Source: an uncultured Pseudomonadales bacterium
GTDB taxonomy: Bacteria > Pseudomonadota > Gammaproteobacteria > Pseudomonadales > Pseudohongiellaceae
Direction of reading: 5' to 3'
Length of the DNA: 64,000 nucleotides
NCBI GenBank assembly: GCA_943842505.1
Contig: CALTDI010000004.1
Coordinates: forward strand, 248,001-312,000
Part shown: positions 37,748 to 47,600 of the stretch, piece by piece
How the letters are laid out: each line of letters starts with the position of its first letter
How positions within the stretch are numbered: position 1 is the stretch's first letter
Notes under the pieces: generated by a model
Databases searched by the model: none
Told to the model about the DNA's origin: nothing
The model's input: the letters and a program-made list of their open reading frames with translations, nothing else
Position numbers and translations under genes: made by a program

Positions 37748-37827
37748 CCTTGCTTCCTTTCAGCTTAGGTAAGGATTATAAAGCAGTCTGCGTTAGCTGC
37801 TAGCAATCATAAAGCCGAGGAATGAAG

Positions 37828-38643
37828 TTGCCCGAGTTACCCGAAGTTGAGACAACCCGCCGCGGAATAGAGCCGCACATCAGGAAAAAGGTAGTTCGCG
37901 ATATCATACTGCGCCGCAAGAATTTGCGTTGGCCTATCACCCCTGCAATCAGTAAAGACTTACCAGGCGAGACAATTCAATCAGTATCGAGGCGCGGGAA
38001 GTACCTTTTGCTAGGCACTAGCAAGGGTACCCTGATCATTCATCTTGGCATGTCCGGTAGCTTGCGTATCGTCGACTCGGGCCGCCAGGCCGCAAAGCAT
38101 GACCATGTCGACATCGTGCTTGCCAACGACAAGGTGCTTCGCTACACCGACCCTCGCCGATTCGGCTGCATACTATGGGAGACCGAGGCTATTGAATCTC
38201 ACCCCCTGCTAGCCTCTCTAGGCCCTGAGCCTCTGGGCGGTGACTTTGACACAGACTACCTATATAAGAAGAGTCGCGCTCGAAGTGCCGCAATCAAGAC
38301 TTTCATTATGGATAGCGGGGTCGTCGTTGGCGTCGGTAATATCTATGCGAACGAAGCACTTTTTCTAGCCGGCATTAGCCCTAAGCGCAGCGCCGGTAAA
38401 ATTTCGAAGCCACGCTATGCGAAGCTGGTGCTGTGTATTACGCAGGTTCTGCAGCGAGCAATCGATGTGGGTGGAACAACACTCAGAGATTTTACAGACA
38501 GTAATGGCGAGCCTGGGTATTTCGCTCAATCACTACAAGTCTATGGTCGCAAGGGGAAGCCCTGCCATGTTTGCCAGAGCACCTTGAAGGAGATACGACA
38601 GGGACAGCGCAGCACCGTCTACTGCCCTAAGTGCCAACGATAA
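37828..38643 (+). CDS. mutM: Formamidopyrimidine-DNA glycosylase
   Basis: 271 aa repair glycosylase/AP lyase removing 8-oxoguanine and FaPy. I start it at TTG 37828 because the mature protein needs Pro right after Met: TTG CCC GAG gives [14 protein letters not shown], with GAGGA 6 nt upstream. An ATG at 37822 would add Met-Lys and block the catalytic N-terminal Pro. Other marks: GKYLLL (Lys), H2TH in [13 protein letters not shown], and a zinc finger CHVCQS...CPKC at the end. It is divergent from the hydantoinase gene and converges on coaD. Confidence 0.95.
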   Translation: MPELPEVETTRRGIEPHIRKKVVRDIILRRKNLRWPITPAISKDLPGETIQSVSRRGKYLLLGTSKGTLIIHLGMSGSLRIVDSGRQAAKHDHVDIVLANDKVLRYTDPRRFGCILWETEAIESHPLLASLGPEPLGGDFDTDYLYKKSRARSAAIKTFIMDSGVVVGVGNIYANEALFLAGISPKRSAGKISKPRYAKLVLCITQVLQRAIDVGGTTLRDFTDSNGEPGYFAQSLQVYGRKGKPCHVCQSTLKEIRQGQRSTVYCPKCQR

Positions 38644-38684
38644 GGAGTAACGATAGGGCTTATGGCGAACTTCGAGGAACATAG

Positions 38685-38705
38685 GCGACAAGCGACAAGC
38701 GACAA
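38685..38705. repeat. Three tandem copies of GCGACAA
   Basis: A 7-bp unit repeated three times (38685-38705) lies in the 76-nt space between convergent mutM and coaD. No gene or terminator stem is visible there. Confidence 0.7.
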
Positions 38706-38719
38706 GCAAAGAAATGCTC

Positions 38720-39193
38720 TTATTGGTTCTTCATCGCTTCAACAACAACCGGGTCGACGAACTTCGAGATATCTCCGCCATAGGATGCGATCTCGCGAAC
38801 GAGTGTGGATGAGATATAAGACAAATGTTCTGCCGGAGCTAGAAATACCGTTTCTATACTCGGCTCCAGAACGCGATTCATACCAACAAGCTGAAACTCA
38901 TACTCGAAATCCGCGACGGTGCGTAAGCCGCGCAAGATAATATTAGCACCACACTCCTTCACGAACTGCGTAAGCAAGTTATCGAAGGATGTCACCTCGA
39001 CGTTGTCCAAGTGGCCCAAGACTTTATTCGTGAGCTGCATACGTTGAGCCAAGGGTAAAGCATTCGATTTCTGTTGATTCTGCCCGACTACCGCCACGAT
39101 TATTTTATCGAACAGGCCGGCGGCCCGCTCTACCAGGTCTGTGTGGCCATTGGTGATTGGATTAAAGGTTCCGGGGTAGACAGCAATTTTCAT
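38720..39193 (-). CDS. coaD: Phosphopantetheine adenylyltransferase
   Basis: 157 aa, penultimate enzyme of CoA synthesis (4'-phosphopantetheine + ATP to dephospho-CoA). [19 protein letters not shown] carries the TxGH-type motif, [19 protein letters not shown] the substrate loop, and [18 protein letters not shown] the ISSTxVR motif. Length is that of the family (~160 aa). It is convergent with mutM. Confidence 0.96.
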   Translation of the reverse strand: MKIAVYPGTFNPITNGHTDLVERAAGLFDKIIVAVVGQNQQKSNALPLAQRMQLTNKVLGHLDNVEVTSFDNLLTQFVKECGANIILRGLRTVADFEYEFQLVGMNRVLEPSIETVFLAPAEHLSYISSTLVREIASYGGDISKFVDPVVVEAMKNQ

Positions 39194-39252
39194 AACATTC
39201 TCATTTTGTAGAAGGCCGGCGGTATGAGGCCCTTAGTTGCACCTATGATCAC

Positions 39253-40239
39253 TCACAGCTGCAGGAAATTCAATATTCTCTGTTCTAGCCAGTTTCGAGG
39301 ATTCGAGGATACGAAACCCACGTGCCCCCCGTGCTCTGTTAACTGTAGGTGTATAGAAGGCGAAAGCCTGTCGCTACCCGGAATCGAATCGGGTGGAATT
39401 AGCGGATCGTTCTTACTCTGTATGAGCAGGGTTTCGGTTTCAATTGCACTCAGAAATGCCGCGCTACTGCATCTGCGATAGTAGTCTTGCGCGCCCTCGA
39501 AGCCATGCAGAGGCGCGGTAATCCTATCGTCGAACTCCCAGATTGAGGCTATGTTGCCCGTATCCCCAAGCATGGCAATGCGTTCTGCCTCCTCAGGTCT
39601 GAACGATTGCAGATATTGCTGCTTGTTTCGAAAGTCTTTCACTAATTGCCGCACAAAATATTGGCCGTATACCCGGCTTATTCCTTTCAACATTGCCTGC
39701 GAGCAGTGCTCCAACGCAAAGGGCGTCGAAACGGCCACCGCCTTGCGTATATTCGGATGTGACCCCATCTCACCCAACCACTTCAGCAGTACGTTCGCGC
39801 CTAGCGAATAACCGACGAAGACAAAATTGTGTCGCGGATATTCAGCGCTCAGCTTCTGAAAGACTTCGTTAACATCTTCGGAAACACCTGAATGGTAAGC
39901 CCTTGCAAGCCTGTTCATTTCTCCACTACAGCCTCGAAAATTCATAGCAAGCGATGCGATGCCCTGGGCATTCAATAATGATTGCATTGCCAATATGTAG
40001 GGTGATCGTGAACAGCCACACAGCCCATGTAAAAAGAACACAATCGTATCGCCTTGAGACTCTTTAGGAACGACGCTCGACCAGTCGATATCTATAAAAT
40101 CTTCATCATCAAGCTCTATACGTTGGCGCTTATGTTCAACCTCTTCTACTGGAGAAAATTTTCTCCACAGAGTTTGACTATGACCTTCAGGCAGCCACCA
40201 AGTGGGTACAAATTCATTCTCTAAAGTGCCAGTTGTCAT
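39253..40239 (-). CDS. YheT-type alpha/beta hydrolase
   Basis: 328 aa COG0429 hydrolase. The oxyanion region VFFLHGLCGCSRSPYI, the nucleophile elbow FVGYSLGANVLLKWL, and the C-terminal His in TEHGGHVGFV are visible, plus the family MNFRGCSGEMNRL block. YheT proteins are predicted esterases of unknown substrate. It lies 26 nt downstream of rsmD, which may place it in the same minus-strand unit. Complete length. Confidence 0.85.
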   Translation of the reverse strand: MTTGTLENEFVPTWWLPEGHSQTLWRKFSPVEEVEHKRQRIELDDEDFIDIDWSSVVPKESQGDTIVFFLHGLCGCSRSPYILAMQSLLNAQGIASLAMNFRGCSGEMNRLARAYHSGVSEDVNEVFQKLSAEYPRHNFVFVGYSLGANVLLKWLGEMGSHPNIRKAVAVSTPFALEHCSQAMLKGISRVYGQYFVRQLVKDFRNKQQYLQSFRPEEAERIAMLGDTGNIASIWEFDDRITAPLHGFEGAQDYYRRCSSAAFLSAIETETLLIQSKNDPLIPPDSIPGSDRLSPSIHLQLTEHGGHVGFVSSNPRNWLEQRILNFLQL

Positions 40240-40265
40240 ATTTTGTAATCTATCTGCGAACCTTC

Positions 40266-40913
40266 TTATGTGGCAACTTGGTATAGACTGTACCTGACCG
40301 AGCCTGCCTTCTTGTTTTTTATTTCCGTCCAGTTACCTGGCATTCCATCAACAATAGTCTGTTCCTGTTTTTCTATATAGACCAGACAGCCTTCCTTCAA
40401 TATCGTTGTCGTTTCCAGTTTTGCAATTGTGGCCGCTAACAGTTGCTCTTGGAAAGGCGGGTCTAGAAAGATCAGGCCGTATCGATTTGCGGACTGAGCA
40501 TTCTGATCCAGCCACTGCAGCGCATCGGCGCAATACACATTGCCGTGTTTGGCGCCCAGTCGATCTACATTATTTCTAATGGCGTTTGCGGCCAGAGTAT
40601 TTTTCTCAATAAAATCCACCCGCGCAGCACCTCGAGAGAGCGCTTCCAGGCCTAGCGCGCCACTTCCTGCAAACAGATCGAGACACGCTTCGCCGGGAAT
40701 ACTATCTTGCAGCCAGCTGAAGAGCGTCTCGCGAATTCTATCTGAGGTTGGTCGCAATCCCTCCAGGCTAGGAAACTCCAGCTTTCTACTTCTGTATTCG
40801 CCAGCGATGATGCGTACCTTATTTTGTTGTTGGCTTGGGGGTCGCTGCATAGTCTTCACGTTCGGTAGGCTTAGGGATAGTTTCATTTGGGAACCAATCC
40901 CTAAGCCTACCAT
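40266..40913 (-). CDS. rsmD: 16S rRNA (guanine(966)-N2)-methyltransferase
   Basis: 215 aa as drawn; the true start may be an internal Met (MQRPPSQQQNKVRIIAG), as the first ~20 residues are outside the family. Core: RIIAGEYRSRKLEFP, LRPTSDRIRETLFSWL, the SAM-site LDLFAGSGALGLEALSRGA, and the catalytic motif LIFLDPPF (DPPF). It is divergent from ftsY, as in many gammaproteobacteria. Confidence 0.93.
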   Translation of the reverse strand: MVGLGIGSQMKLSLSLPNVKTMQRPPSQQQNKVRIIAGEYRSRKLEFPSLEGLRPTSDRIRETLFSWLQDSIPGEACLDLFAGSGALGLEALSRGAARVDFIEKNTLAANAIRNNVDRLGAKHGNVYCADALQWLDQNAQSANRYGLIFLDPPFQEQLLAATIAKLETTTILKEGCLVYIEKQEQTIVDGMPGNWTEIKNKKAGSVRYSLYQVAT

Positions 40914-41007
40914 TTCACTGTGCCGTTGACACAGACAAGTATTAGGGCAGCACGCAGCTGTGGTAGCATAGCCGCCCTGAAGTCTTATCTAGTAGAGTAT
41001 TCCTATC

Positions 41008-41997
41008 ATGTTTGGCCTAGGCAAGAAGAAGTCCGAAGACTCCAAATCTGACGAAGTACAAAATAGTGACGCCAGTGATAGCGGCATTTTTACACGTCTC
41101 AAGAATGGTTTAAGCCGCACCCGCAGCAAACTCAGCGATGGACTCGCCGAAATCGTTCTGGGCGAGAAGACTATCGATCTCAACCTGCTCGAGGATATTG
41201 AGACACAACTACTTTCCGCAGACGTGGGCATCGATGCCACAGATCAAATCGTAAACAACCTCAAGCAGCAACTCGGCCGTAAACAACTAGCCGAGCCCGA
41301 GCAATTCATGGCGGCTCTAAGACAGGAGCTCACCAATATTCTAAAAGCTGTGGACACGCCACTTGTTATTCAGACCGAGGCAAAGCCCTTCGTAATACTC
41401 ATGGTCGGCGTCAATGGCGTAGGAAAGACTACCTCTATTGGCAAACTTGCGAAGCTGTATCAGTCTCAAGGAATGAGTGTCATGCTGGCCGCTGGCGATA
41501 CCTTTAGAGCGGCAGCAGTCGAACAGCTTCAGGTCTGGGGAGAGAGAAACTCTGTTCCCGTGGTTGCGCAGGCAAGCGGCGCAGATAGCGCCTCGGTTAT
41601 TTTTGATGCCTACCAATCTGCCAAGGCTAAGAACATCGATGTTCTGATCGCAGATACGGCAGGCCGCCTGCACACGAAAGACAATCTCATGAATGAGTTA
41701 GAGAAAATCGTGCGCGTTTTGAAAAAGCAGGATGGAAGACTTCCCGACGAAATTCTACTGGTACTGGATGCGACAACTGGTCAGAACGCACTTAGCCAGG
41801 CCGAGAGCTTCGACAAAACTACGACCCTAACCGGAATCGCCCTTACCAAGCTCGATGGCACAGCCAAGGGCGGCGTTGTTTTTGCGCTCGCCAAGAGACT
41901 GTCCCTACCCATTCGCTTCATCGGCGTAGGAGAAAAGATAGACGACCTGCGGCCATTTAAAGCAGAAGACTTTGTCGATGCCCTTTTTGCGGAATGA
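41008..41997 (+). CDS. ftsY: Signal recognition particle receptor
   Basis: 329 aa SRP receptor GTPase that docks SRP-ribosome complexes at the inner membrane. N-terminal acidic/Ser-rich A region is short (~30 aa); then the N domain, and the G domain with GVNGVGKTTSIGKLA, DTFRAAAVEQLQVW, DTAGRLHTKDNLMNEL and TKLDGTAKGGVVFALA. It opens the ftsY-ftsE-ftsX unit; ftsE starts 43 nt after its stop. Confidence 0.97.
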   Translation: MFGLGKKKSEDSKSDEVQNSDASDSGIFTRLKNGLSRTRSKLSDGLAEIVLGEKTIDLNLLEDIETQLLSADVGIDATDQIVNNLKQQLGRKQLAEPEQFMAALRQELTNILKAVDTPLVIQTEAKPFVILMVGVNGVGKTTSIGKLAKLYQSQGMSVMLAAGDTFRAAAVEQLQVWGERNSVPVVAQASGADSASVIFDAYQSAKAKNIDVLIADTAGRLHTKDNLMNELEKIVRVLKKQDGRLPDEILLVLDATTGQNALSQAESFDKTTTLTGIALTKLDGTAKGGVVFALAKRLSLPIRFIGVGEKIDDLRPFKAEDFVDALFAE

Positions 41998-42039
41998 CTC
42001 TGCTCGCCTGTTTACTACTTCCTGCGCAAGGCCGGGGGA

Positions 42040-42717
42040 ATGATCAAATTTGACAATGTCAGTAAGCGTTATGCCGACGGCCAGGAAGCACTGGTTGATG
42101 TGAGTTTCGAAGTGAGCCGAGGCGAACTCGCGTTCTTTACCGGGCACTCGGGGGCGGGCAAGAGCACCCTCCTTAAACTTATCCTCGCCATGGAATCACC
42201 AAGCTCAGGGCAGCTAATAGCTAACGGCGTAAACCTGAGCCGGATTTCTTCTAAGCAGATCGCCCTTCACCGCCGCCAGATAGGCACAGTTTTCCAAGAC
42301 CACCAGCTGCTTCACGATCGCAGCGTGTATGACAATGTCGCATTACCGCTAGAGATTTGCGGCTATCATCCCGCAGATGCTGGCCGCCGCGTTCGAGCAG
42401 CCTTGGACAAAGTGGGTTTGCTAAAGAAAGAGAAAAGCTTTCCCGCCGCTTTATCTGGGGGAGAACAACAGCGAGTTGGAATCGCCCGCGCCGTTGTAAA
42501 TCGGCCCCGCATTATTCTCGCAGACGAGCCTACTGGAAACCTCGACCCCGCCCTGTCACGGGAAGTGATGAAGGTCTTTGAGCAGTTTCAAGGTGTGGGT
42601 GTCTGTTTGCTCGTTGCGAGTCATGATGCCTCTCTCATCGAGCGCCTAAACTGCAGAACACTGGTGCTCGATAGTGGCAGGCTAATAGCAGACCAAAAAC
42701 CAAGGCCTGATTCATGA
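42040..42717 (+). CDS. ftsE: Cell division ATP-binding protein
   Basis: 225 aa ABC ATPase of the FtsEX divisome complex. Walker [16 protein letters not shown] loop FQDHQLL, signature [14 protein letters not shown] and Walker [14 protein letters not shown] are all present. It regulates peptidoglycan hydrolase activation through FtsX. It overlaps ftsX by 4 nt (ATGA). Confidence 0.97.
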   Translation: MIKFDNVSKRYADGQEALVDVSFEVSRGELAFFTGHSGAGKSTLLKLILAMESPSSGQLIANGVNLSRISSKQIALHRRQIGTVFQDHQLLHDRSVYDNVALPLEICGYHPADAGRRVRAALDKVGLLKKEKSFPAALSGGEQQRVGIARAVVNRPRIILADEPTGNLDPALSREVMKVFEQFQGVGVCLLVASHDASLIERLNCRTLVLDSGRLIADQKPRPDS

Positions 42718-43724
42718 GCGCGAATAAGCGCAGCCCGGCAGCAGCGCCTAAGCCTCAAGTAAAGTCCCGGCCAAAGTCCCGACCAAAGCCTAATACCCGT
42801 GCTGGCCGGAATGAATCATTCTCTGACCTTCTACAGGTGCACCAAAGGCTGGCTAGAAATAGCGGTCGAAGGCTAGTGGAAACGCCGGTTTCAAGCTTCG
42901 TGACAATCTTCGTAATCGCCGTGTCGCTTCTTCTCCCTGCATTGCTATTCAGCCTGAATAGCAATTTAACGAGTGTATTGGCCGGCTTTGAAGACAGTGC
43001 TCAGGTGACGCTCTATCTTCGCACAGGCATTTCAGATGCCGATGCAGAAGAAGTTAGTAATGGCTTACTAACCCTAGAGAGCATAAATGGCGCAACCTAT
43101 ATCTCACCGGCCCAGGCATTGGATGAATTCGGTACGGCTACGGGGCTAGAGAATCTATTGCAGGAAATGGCAAGCAACCCCCTGCCCGGCGCGATTGTCG
43201 TTGCCCCCGCCAATGTATCACCCGCCGCTGTGGATGATCTCGTTCAGCAACTGCAAGAACTTCCCGAGGTTGACCTGGTTCAGGTAGATAGCCGTTGGCT
43301 ACAGAGACTGACGGCAATATCTGAACTAGTCGGGGCCATTGGCAGAGTGCTCTCGCTGATTGTGATCCTTGGCCTGTTCTTCATAGTTGGTAATACGATA
43401 AAGCTGGCGATCGAGAACCGAAAAGCAGAGATACGCGTAATTAAACTAGTAGGGGGTAGCGACATGTTTGCGGCCAGGCCATTTTTGTATACCGGCTTTT
43501 TCTATGGGCTAGGCGGTGGAATCCTCGCCATAGCGCTTCAAGGCATTGTTTTAATTACCTTTAATTCAAGTTTAGAGGCCCTGATGCAGCTCTATGAAGG
43601 TGATTTTCAACTGCGCGGATTCGCCCTAGCCAATGGCCTAGTGGTGGTTTTCGTCGGAGCTACAATTGGCTGGACCGCTGCATTGTTGACGAGCCTGCAC
43701 CATATTCGAGGTATTAGCCCCTAA
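42714..43724 (+). CDS. ftsX: Cell division protein, permease-like
   Basis: 336 aa FtsX with a long basic, Pro/Lys-rich N-terminus (~1-45), TM1 (~62-83), a large periplasmic loop (~85-205) for binding the hydrolase activator, and three C-terminal helices (~210-330). KLAIENRKAEIRVIKLVGGSD and the FLYTGFFYGLGGG stretch are characteristic. It is coupled to ftsE by a 4-nt overlap. The N-terminal extension contains a repeated KSRPK motif. Confidence 0.94.
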   Translation: MSANKRSPAAAPKPQVKSRPKSRPKPNTRAGRNESFSDLLQVHQRLARNSGRRLVETPVSSFVTIFVIAVSLLLPALLFSLNSNLTSVLAGFEDSAQVTLYLRTGISDADAEEVSNGLLTLESINGATYISPAQALDEFGTATGLENLLQEMASNPLPGAIVVAPANVSPAAVDDLVQQLQELPEVDLVQVDSRWLQRLTAISELVGAIGRVLSLIVILGLFFIVGNTIKLAIENRKAEIRVIKLVGGSDMFAARPFLYTGFFYGLGGGILAIALQGIVLITFNSSLEALMQLYEGDFQLRGFALANGLVVVFVGATIGWTAALLTSLHHIRGISP

Positions 43725-43924
43725 ATCTGGCTTCTGCTTCAGGTATTTATTCGTCGCCGCCCTTGATATTGCTGCTCTCAACCCCATATTAAAGTTAGTT
43801 TAGGTTCTTTCGTTGTAGAACTATTTTTAGGAATATTTGTCGAACTCACTACCGCGCAGTGACGATTCTGCGCTGAACCCGCCGCAAAGCCCAGTATGTA
43901 AGGGCTTTCAGAGCACAGGTATTA

Positions 43925-43954
43925 TTGGCGAAGGGTAGCTTTGAATGTTAAAAT
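43925..43954 (+). promoter_or_regulatory. Candidate promoter upstream of rpoH
   Basis: TTGGCG (43925-43930) and TAAAAT (43949-43954) with 18-bp spacing, about 55 nt before the rpoH ATG. Other rpoH promoters are common in the family but I cannot identify one here. Confidence 0.35.
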
Positions 43955-44008
43955 GATCCTTATTAATTCGTAATCCCTATTGTTGATTTAGGATAGAGTG
44001 AATTTAAA

Positions 44009-44869
44009 ATGAGCACAGCTAACAGTTTACAAGTTTTCGACCCAACAACACCGGGTCAGGATTTAACTGCTTACATCGCTTCGGTGAATAGCATTGCTAT
44101 GCTGACGCCTGAGCAGGAGCTTGAGCTTGCCAAGCAGTACTACTACGAAGATAACGTAGATGCAGCCAGACAACTGGTTCTTGCACATCTGCGCTTCGTC
44201 GTGCACATGTCTAAAACGTATTCCGGCTATGGGCTCTCTCAAGCAGATTTAATCCAAGAAGGTAACGTCGGCCTGATGAAGGCTGTTAAGCGATTTAACC
44301 CAGAAGTTGGTGTTCGCCTGGTTTCCTTTGCGGTTCACTGGATCAAGGCAGAAATGCACGAATACATTCTGCGTAACTGGCGCATCGTTAAGATTGCGAC
44401 TACCAAAGCCCAGCGCAAACTTTTCTTCAACCTGCGCAGCTCCAAGAAACGACTTGGTTGGCTAAACAACGAAGAAGCTGAAGCGATGGCGCAGGATCTT
44501 GGCGTAGACGCTAAAGTGGTAAGACAGATGGAAGGCCGCATGGCATCCTATGACACCGCTTTCGATGCCGATTCAGACAGCGATGATGAGGCAGCATACA
44601 AAGCACCGGCTTACTACTTGGAAGATCAGTCTTCTGATCTTGCCAGTAATGTAGAGGATAGTGAGTGGGAAGAAGTAACAAACAATAGTCTTCACGCAGC
44701 AATGTCTGAACTAGATGATCGCAGCAAGGATATCTTGAACAGTCGTTGGTTGAGTGAGAACAAAGCTACGCTGCATGAGCTGGCCGATCGCTACGGCATT
44801 TCTGCCGAAAGAATTCGCCAACTCGAAAAAAATGCGATGAACAAAATCAAAGCAAAAATGGCAGCCTAA
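44009..44869 (+). CDS. rpoH: RNA polymerase heat-shock sigma factor (sigma-32)
   Basis: 286 aa. Region 2 is [40 protein letters not shown] and [21 protein letters not shown]; the RpoH box is [16 protein letters not shown]; region 4 is [25 protein letters not shown]. It directs heat-shock gene transcription and is normally controlled by translation and DnaK/FtsH. It sits downstream of ftsX as usual for the group. A strong terminator follows. Confidence 0.97.
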   Translation: MSTANSLQVFDPTTPGQDLTAYIASVNSIAMLTPEQELELAKQYYYEDNVDAARQLVLAHLRFVVHMSKTYSGYGLSQADLIQEGNVGLMKAVKRFNPEVGVRLVSFAVHWIKAEMHEYILRNWRIVKIATTKAQRKLFFNLRSSKKRLGWLNNEEAEAMAQDLGVDAKVVRQMEGRMASYDTAFDADSDSDDEAAYKAPAYYLEDQSSDLASNVEDSEWEEVTNNSLHAAMSELDDRSKDILNSRWLSENKATLHELADRYGISAERIRQLEKNAMNKIKAKMAA

Positions 44870-44885
44870 GCAATGCACAGCAAAA

Positions 44886-44913
44886 AGCCGCGACCAGCTC
44901 GCGGCTTTTTTTT
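44886..44913 (+). terminator. Rho-independent terminator of rpoH
   Basis: An 8-bp GC-rich stem (AGCCGCGA / TCGCGGCT, 44886-44893 and 44899-44906) with a 5-nt loop runs into eight T's, 17 nt after the rpoH stop. Confidence 0.92.
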
Positions 44914-44961
44914 GAGTAGAATTTGACCTGTCACCTTTGCTACCACTGAGCATAAAATATC

Positions 44962-45345
44962 ATGAGCAAATTAGTTATTATGCTGGCTGGGATCAATGGA
45001 TTTCTGGCGGTGTCACTAGGCGCATTTGCAGCACACGCGCTGCGCGACAGATTAAGTCCAGAGTTGCTCAATACATTTCAGACTGGCGTGCAATATCATA
45101 TGTATCATGCTCTTGCCCTATTCGGCATTGGGCTAATGATGATTAATTTCCCAGCTTCAACTATTCTGCGTATCAGTGCCTATCTAATGCTCGCCGGCCT
45201 CGTATTCTTCTCCGGCAGCCTGTATCTGCTTAGTATCACGGGAATTCGCTGGTTAGGTGCTATAACACCAATAGGCGGCGTCTTCTTCCTGGTAGCGTGG
45301 GCACTCATCGTTTGGTTCGCCGCAAAGCAACAGTTTCCAACTTAA
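44962..45345 (+). CDS. DUF423 family membrane protein
   Basis: 127 aa with four hydrophobic helices. AGINGFLAVSLGAFAAHALR, FQTGVQYHMYHALALFGIG and the GSLYLLSITGIRWLGAITPI segment are the DUF423 pattern. Role unknown; family members are often coupled to unrelated genes. It is followed 37 nt later by trmB. Confidence 0.9.
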   Translation: MSKLVIMLAGINGFLAVSLGAFAAHALRDRLSPELLNTFQTGVQYHMYHALALFGIGLMMINFPASTILRISAYLMLAGLVFFSGSLYLLSITGIRWLGAITPIGGVFFLVAWALIVWFAAKQQFPT

Positions 45346-45382
45346 TACGCTCGCAATTTAATCGAAGAGTCCATAGCAGCCT

Positions 45383-46078
45383 GTGCCTAATTCAACATCC
45401 ACAGAAAACAACAGGCCCATCCGCAGCTATGTGATTCGCTCCGGACGCTTAACCGATGCGCAGCGCAAGGCAATAGAAAGCTATTGGGACAAATATGTTG
45501 TTGAGTTCAACAACGAGACTCTAGACCCGAATAGCCTTTTCGAATCATCACAGAAGCTAACTGTAGAAATTGGCTTCGGCATGGGCGACTCGCTATTGGA
45601 GATGGCCAAGCGAAGCCCTGAGCAGAACTTTCTGGGTATAGAGGTTCACCAACCCGGCGTGGGTAAGCTGCTCAATGGCATCGCGGAAAACGAGCTCACA
45701 AACCTAAAGCTAATCTGTCACGATGCTAGAGAGATACTGGAATCGGGGTTGCCCGATCATTGTATCGATAGGCTTCTATTATTTTTCCCCGACCCCTGGC
45801 ACAAGAAGCGCCACAATAAGCGGCGCCTGGTGCAGCCGGAATTTATCGAGCTGCTCTTGAGGAAGCTGCACAAGGAAGCAGAGCTTCACTTTGCAACAGA
45901 TTGGCAGGCCTATGCAGAACAAATGATGGAAGTTCTGGAGGCAAACCCCTCGCTTGAAAATGTCCAGGGCGCGCATAACTATTGGCCAGACCCGGATAGA
46001 CCCGTTACTAAATTTGAGAAGAGAGGACAGCGCCTGGGCCACGGCGTGTGGGATTTACGGTTTAAATCTAAGGGTTAG
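45383..46078 (+). CDS. trmB: tRNA (guanine(46)-N7)-methyltransferase
   Basis: 231 aa SAM-dependent enzyme making m7G46 in tRNA variable loops. The SAM motif is EIGFGMGDSLLEMA, the catalytic/tRNA region LLFFPDPWHKKRHNKRRL, and the C-terminus has FATDWQAYAEQM and YWPDPDRPVTKFEKRG. The start is GTG 45383. Length matches E. coli TrmB (239 aa). Confidence 0.95.
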   Translation: MPNSTSTENNRPIRSYVIRSGRLTDAQRKAIESYWDKYVVEFNNETLDPNSLFESSQKLTVEIGFGMGDSLLEMAKRSPEQNFLGIEVHQPGVGKLLNGIAENELTNLKLICHDAREILESGLPDHCIDRLLLFFPDPWHKKRHNKRRLVQPEFIELLLRKLHKEAELHFATDWQAYAEQMMEVLEANPSLENVQGAHNYWPDPDRPVTKFEKRGQRLGHGVWDLRFKSKG

Positions 46079-46108
46079 ATCTAGAAGGCGTAGATCGACA
46101 CTTAAGCG

Positions 46109-46849
46109 CTAGAACCAGAGCCTATGCTCGTGTTCTTTCAGCCAGCCAATATAGTGATCACAATCTGGGCAAATTGCTTCTACCTGCTTCCAGAATCTGG
46201 ACGAGTGGTCCATGTGGAGCAAGTGACAGACCTCGTGAGTGATCATGTAATCGATAATGCTATAGGGCGCTAACATAATCAGCCAATTGTACTGCAGCAC
46301 TCCTGTCGATGTGCAATGACCCCACTTGGACTTGGTCTTCCTAAGCTTGATTTCGGTGATCTTGTGTTCAACGCCAAGGTGGCGCGCCAAACCTCGCGCC
46401 CTGGGCAGAAGATATTGACTCGCCTTGTCGATAAGAAAGTCTTCCACCTGGATCTTCGCCTTGGCTGGCGTCAGCTTGTGGCCCTGAATGATAAACTCAT
46501 CGCCGACCACCATAATTCTCTGCTTGCGCCCTTCTTTAAATACAATAGTACGCTCTCGGGCTCGATAGAAAATCTTGGCGCCCCTCTCTATGCGCAGTGC
46601 CTGCTTCTGGCGTAGGGACTCTTCAAGGAGTCGACCTTCTATCCAGGCATGATTCGAGCTAATGAACTCCTCTACTTCGGCTCTTGAAGCTCGTAAGGGG
46701 CAGCGAACAACCACTTTCTGGCCTCTGATATACAGAGCCAAGGTCTTTCGCTTACTGCGCAGTATTTCGCACTCATAAGGTCGCTGCAGAGTCTTTCTTC
46801 TGCCGCCAAAGTTTAGGGGAAGTATTTTTGCCTTGCTCATAAAACTCAC
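46109..46849 (-). CDS. YgjP-like (DUF45/M48-type) metallopeptidase
   Basis: 246 aa. The zinc motif is ITHEVCHLLHMDHSSRFW (HEXXH-X2-MDHS), preceded by KTKSKWGHCTSTGVLQYNW, which defines the YgjP/SprT-like DUF45 family. Predicted cytosolic zinc-dependent peptidase; substrate unknown. Its start overlaps the methyltransferase stop by 4 nt, so the two are translationally coupled. Confidence 0.85.
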   Translation of the reverse strand: MSFMSKAKILPLNFGGRRKTLQRPYECEILRSKRKTLALYIRGQKVVVRCPLRASRAEVEEFISSNHAWIEGRLLEESLRQKQALRIERGAKIFYRARERTIVFKEGRKQRIMVVGDEFIIQGHKLTPAKAKIQVEDFLIDKASQYLLPRARGLARHLGVEHKITEIKLRKTKSKWGHCTSTGVLQYNWLIMLAPYSIIDYMITHEVCHLLHMDHSSRFWKQVEAICPDCDHYIGWLKEHEHRLWF

Positions 46850-47412
46850 TTTTCAGCCGGCCTTCTGGCTATTAATCTTGATATTGCGCGTTCTGGATCC
46901 GAGGCCTCGCCTTCGAAGTCCGAAATAATCTCCCAGCCTTCAAAGGTCTGCCGCAGCTCGCCAGGTTGTAAGAGGTAATCCGGATTGCTCGGTCTGCCGA
47001 ACTTTTTCTGTTCTAGGTTAAAAGTCTCATAGACAATTAACCCACCAGGGCGAATCGCTTCCTTTATAGCGGGGAAAAACGGCCTGTGCAGATAGTTAAA
47101 AACCATCACCGCATCGAAGACTTTTCCAGCTAGGGGGTTTTTGCCCTCGCCCTGATCTACTTCAAAATCTACTAAGCAACACTCGCTCTGCGTCGCACTT
47201 GGACTAGCCTCTTCCAGTGCCGCCTGAATGAATTGTAGATGGGCTTCATTATTATCTGCAAATACTACCGGAACATTATGACTAACTAAAAATAATCCGT
47301 TTCTTCCTCTGCCGCAAGCCAGATCCAGTACCCCACCCGTAATTCGTAAATCGTTGAACAAGCCAAGATTATCTATAAGGAGGGAAGCGGCTTTGGCATT
47401 TGAATGTGTCAT
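46846..47412 (-). CDS. Class I SAM-dependent methyltransferase
   Basis: 188 aa Rossmann methyltransferase with LDLACGRGRNGLFL (motif I), VFADNNEAHLQFI and FDAVMVFNYLHRP, in the TehB-like subgroup. The substrate is unknown. It overlaps the YgjP-like gene downstream by 4 nt and is divergent from cmoA. Confidence 0.8.
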   Translation of the reverse strand: MTHSNAKAASLLIDNLGLFNDLRITGGVLDLACGRGRNGLFLVSHNVPVVFADNNEAHLQFIQAALEEASPSATQSECCLVDFEVDQGEGKNPLAGKVFDAVMVFNYLHRPFFPAIKEAIRPGGLIVYETFNLEQKKFGRPSNPDYLLQPGELRQTFEGWEIISDFEGEASDPERAISRLIARRPAEK

Positions 47413-47600
47413 GGATTACCGGATAATGCACTGGATAGGATGAGATAGACAGCGTGGCCCAGATACTTCATTAATTCTGTTCAGTGCGAATCCATCGGCT
47501 GCGTAAATTAGATCAAATTATCCCTCTTCTCAATAGCTAAAGCGATCCTATGAGATGATAGAGTTAGATCCTTCATTAGAAAACAGTGTAGAGAGGTTCA

